A stretch of 64,000 nt of DNA from Microbulbifer celer. GTDB lineage: Bacteria; Pseudomonadota; Gammaproteobacteria; Pseudomonadales; Cellvibrionaceae. Numbering within the stretch: the first letter of the stretch is position 1; every line of letters begins with the position of its first letter. Positions 63,824-64,000 of this stretch are shown piece by piece. The position numbers were made by a program, and so were the translations under genes. A model generated the notes under the pieces. The model was not told where the DNA came from. It saw only the letters and a list, made by a program, of their open reading frames with translations, and did not search any database. The stretch spans positions 1,515,501 to 1,579,500 of the forward strand of contig NZ_CP087715.1 in the NCBI RefSeq assembly GCF_020991125.1, given 5' to 3'.

Positions 63824-64000
63824 CTACAAGGTATCGACGACGTGGTCACCCCATCGAACTGGCAAATAGATATCAGTAACCATCTCGTTCTCCGGAACCT
63901 CTGGGAAAAACTTCACCCGCTCAAAGAAGATAGGAAAGTCCCTGACCTCAAAGTCGGACTGGGGCAGCCACTCTGAATAGAGATAGTTCACCGCAACACC
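63824..64000 (-). CDS. C-terminal part of a GyrI-like (AraC-effector-binding) protein, truncated at the window edge
   Basis: Translation of the minus strand from 64000 to the TAG at 63824 gives 58 residues containing YLYSEWLPQSDFEVRDFPIF and, at the end, VTDIYLPVRW. The WLPQSDFE...DIYLP pattern is that of the GyrI-like small-molecule binding fold, found alone or behind an AraC HTH. The start lies outside the window. The gene reads toward the MFS transporter gene, which begins 149 bases downstream. Confidence 0.7.
   Translation of the reverse strand, partial: GVAVNYLYSEWLPQSDFEVRDFPIFFERVKFFPEVPENEMVTDIYLPVRWGDHVVDTL

Overview
The window reads as a chromosomal segment of a marine, polysaccharide-degrading gammaproteobacterium, most likely near Microbulbifer/Cellvibrionales. 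This is inferred from gene content: GH16 beta-glucanase with CBM6, a GH114-like lipoprotein, a PL10 pectate lyase beside a sodium symporter, ectoine hydroxylase, and typical gammaproteobacterial genes (slyX, rsmJ, cmoA/B/M, nfuA, hrpB, TyrR-like regulator). Coding density is high, with 55 supported protein genes plus one partial gene and one doubtful small ORF. I saw no rRNA, tRNA, CRISPR array, phage block or transposase gene.

Layout. 0-6 kb: serine hydrolase, SlyX, an 800-bp AT-rich intergenic region carrying a cluster of DnaA-box-like sites, an OmpA-domain lipoprotein, three little-known envelope or small proteins, and RsmJ. 5.6-14 kb: serine dehydratase, then all three enzymes of the cmo5U34 wobble modification (cmoA-cmoB on the minus strand behind an M16C peptidase; cmoM on the plus strand behind a DUF599 membrane protein). 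14-22 kb: DnaJ-domain membrane protein, porin, methyltransferase, MsrA, SseA, TAP-like lipoprotein hydrolase, TRIC-type channel, glutaryl-CoA dehydrogenase. 22-28 kb: a complete RND efflux operon (outer membrane factor, adaptor, pump). 28-37 kb: KefB-type antiporter, class V aminotransferase, Lrp regulator, phenylalanine hydroxylase and a divergent TyrR-like regulator with a perfect TyrR box, a glutarate CoA-transferase that complements gcdH, and a LprI-MliC lysozyme-inhibitor lipoprotein. 37-40.5 kb: a CstA-like transporter, a small CC-ending protein and an ArsA/Get3-type ATPase form a tight three-gene unit. 40.7-49 kb: sulfite reductase plus DUF934, two small membrane proteins, MetH, a DJ-1/PfpI protein and NfuA. 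49-54.7 kb: secreted glycosidases and HrpB. 54.8-64 kb: MarR plus siderophore-interacting protein plus Tpm, lone EctD, an anchored hypothetical, the pectate lyase/SSS/SnoaL operon, an MFS exporter and the end of a GyrI-like gene.

The least-explained items are the CstA/CC/ArsA unit, two families of intergenic hairpin repeats (one a 169-bp near-perfect palindrome whose end supplies the stop codon of the adjacent gene and recurs at 3480), the DnaA-box cluster near 1.5-1.9 kb, and several clear operators without an assigned regulator. Functional pairs split across the window include gcdH with gcdG and cmoA/B with cmoM. All family names come from reading the sequence and from memory of the families; no database search was run.
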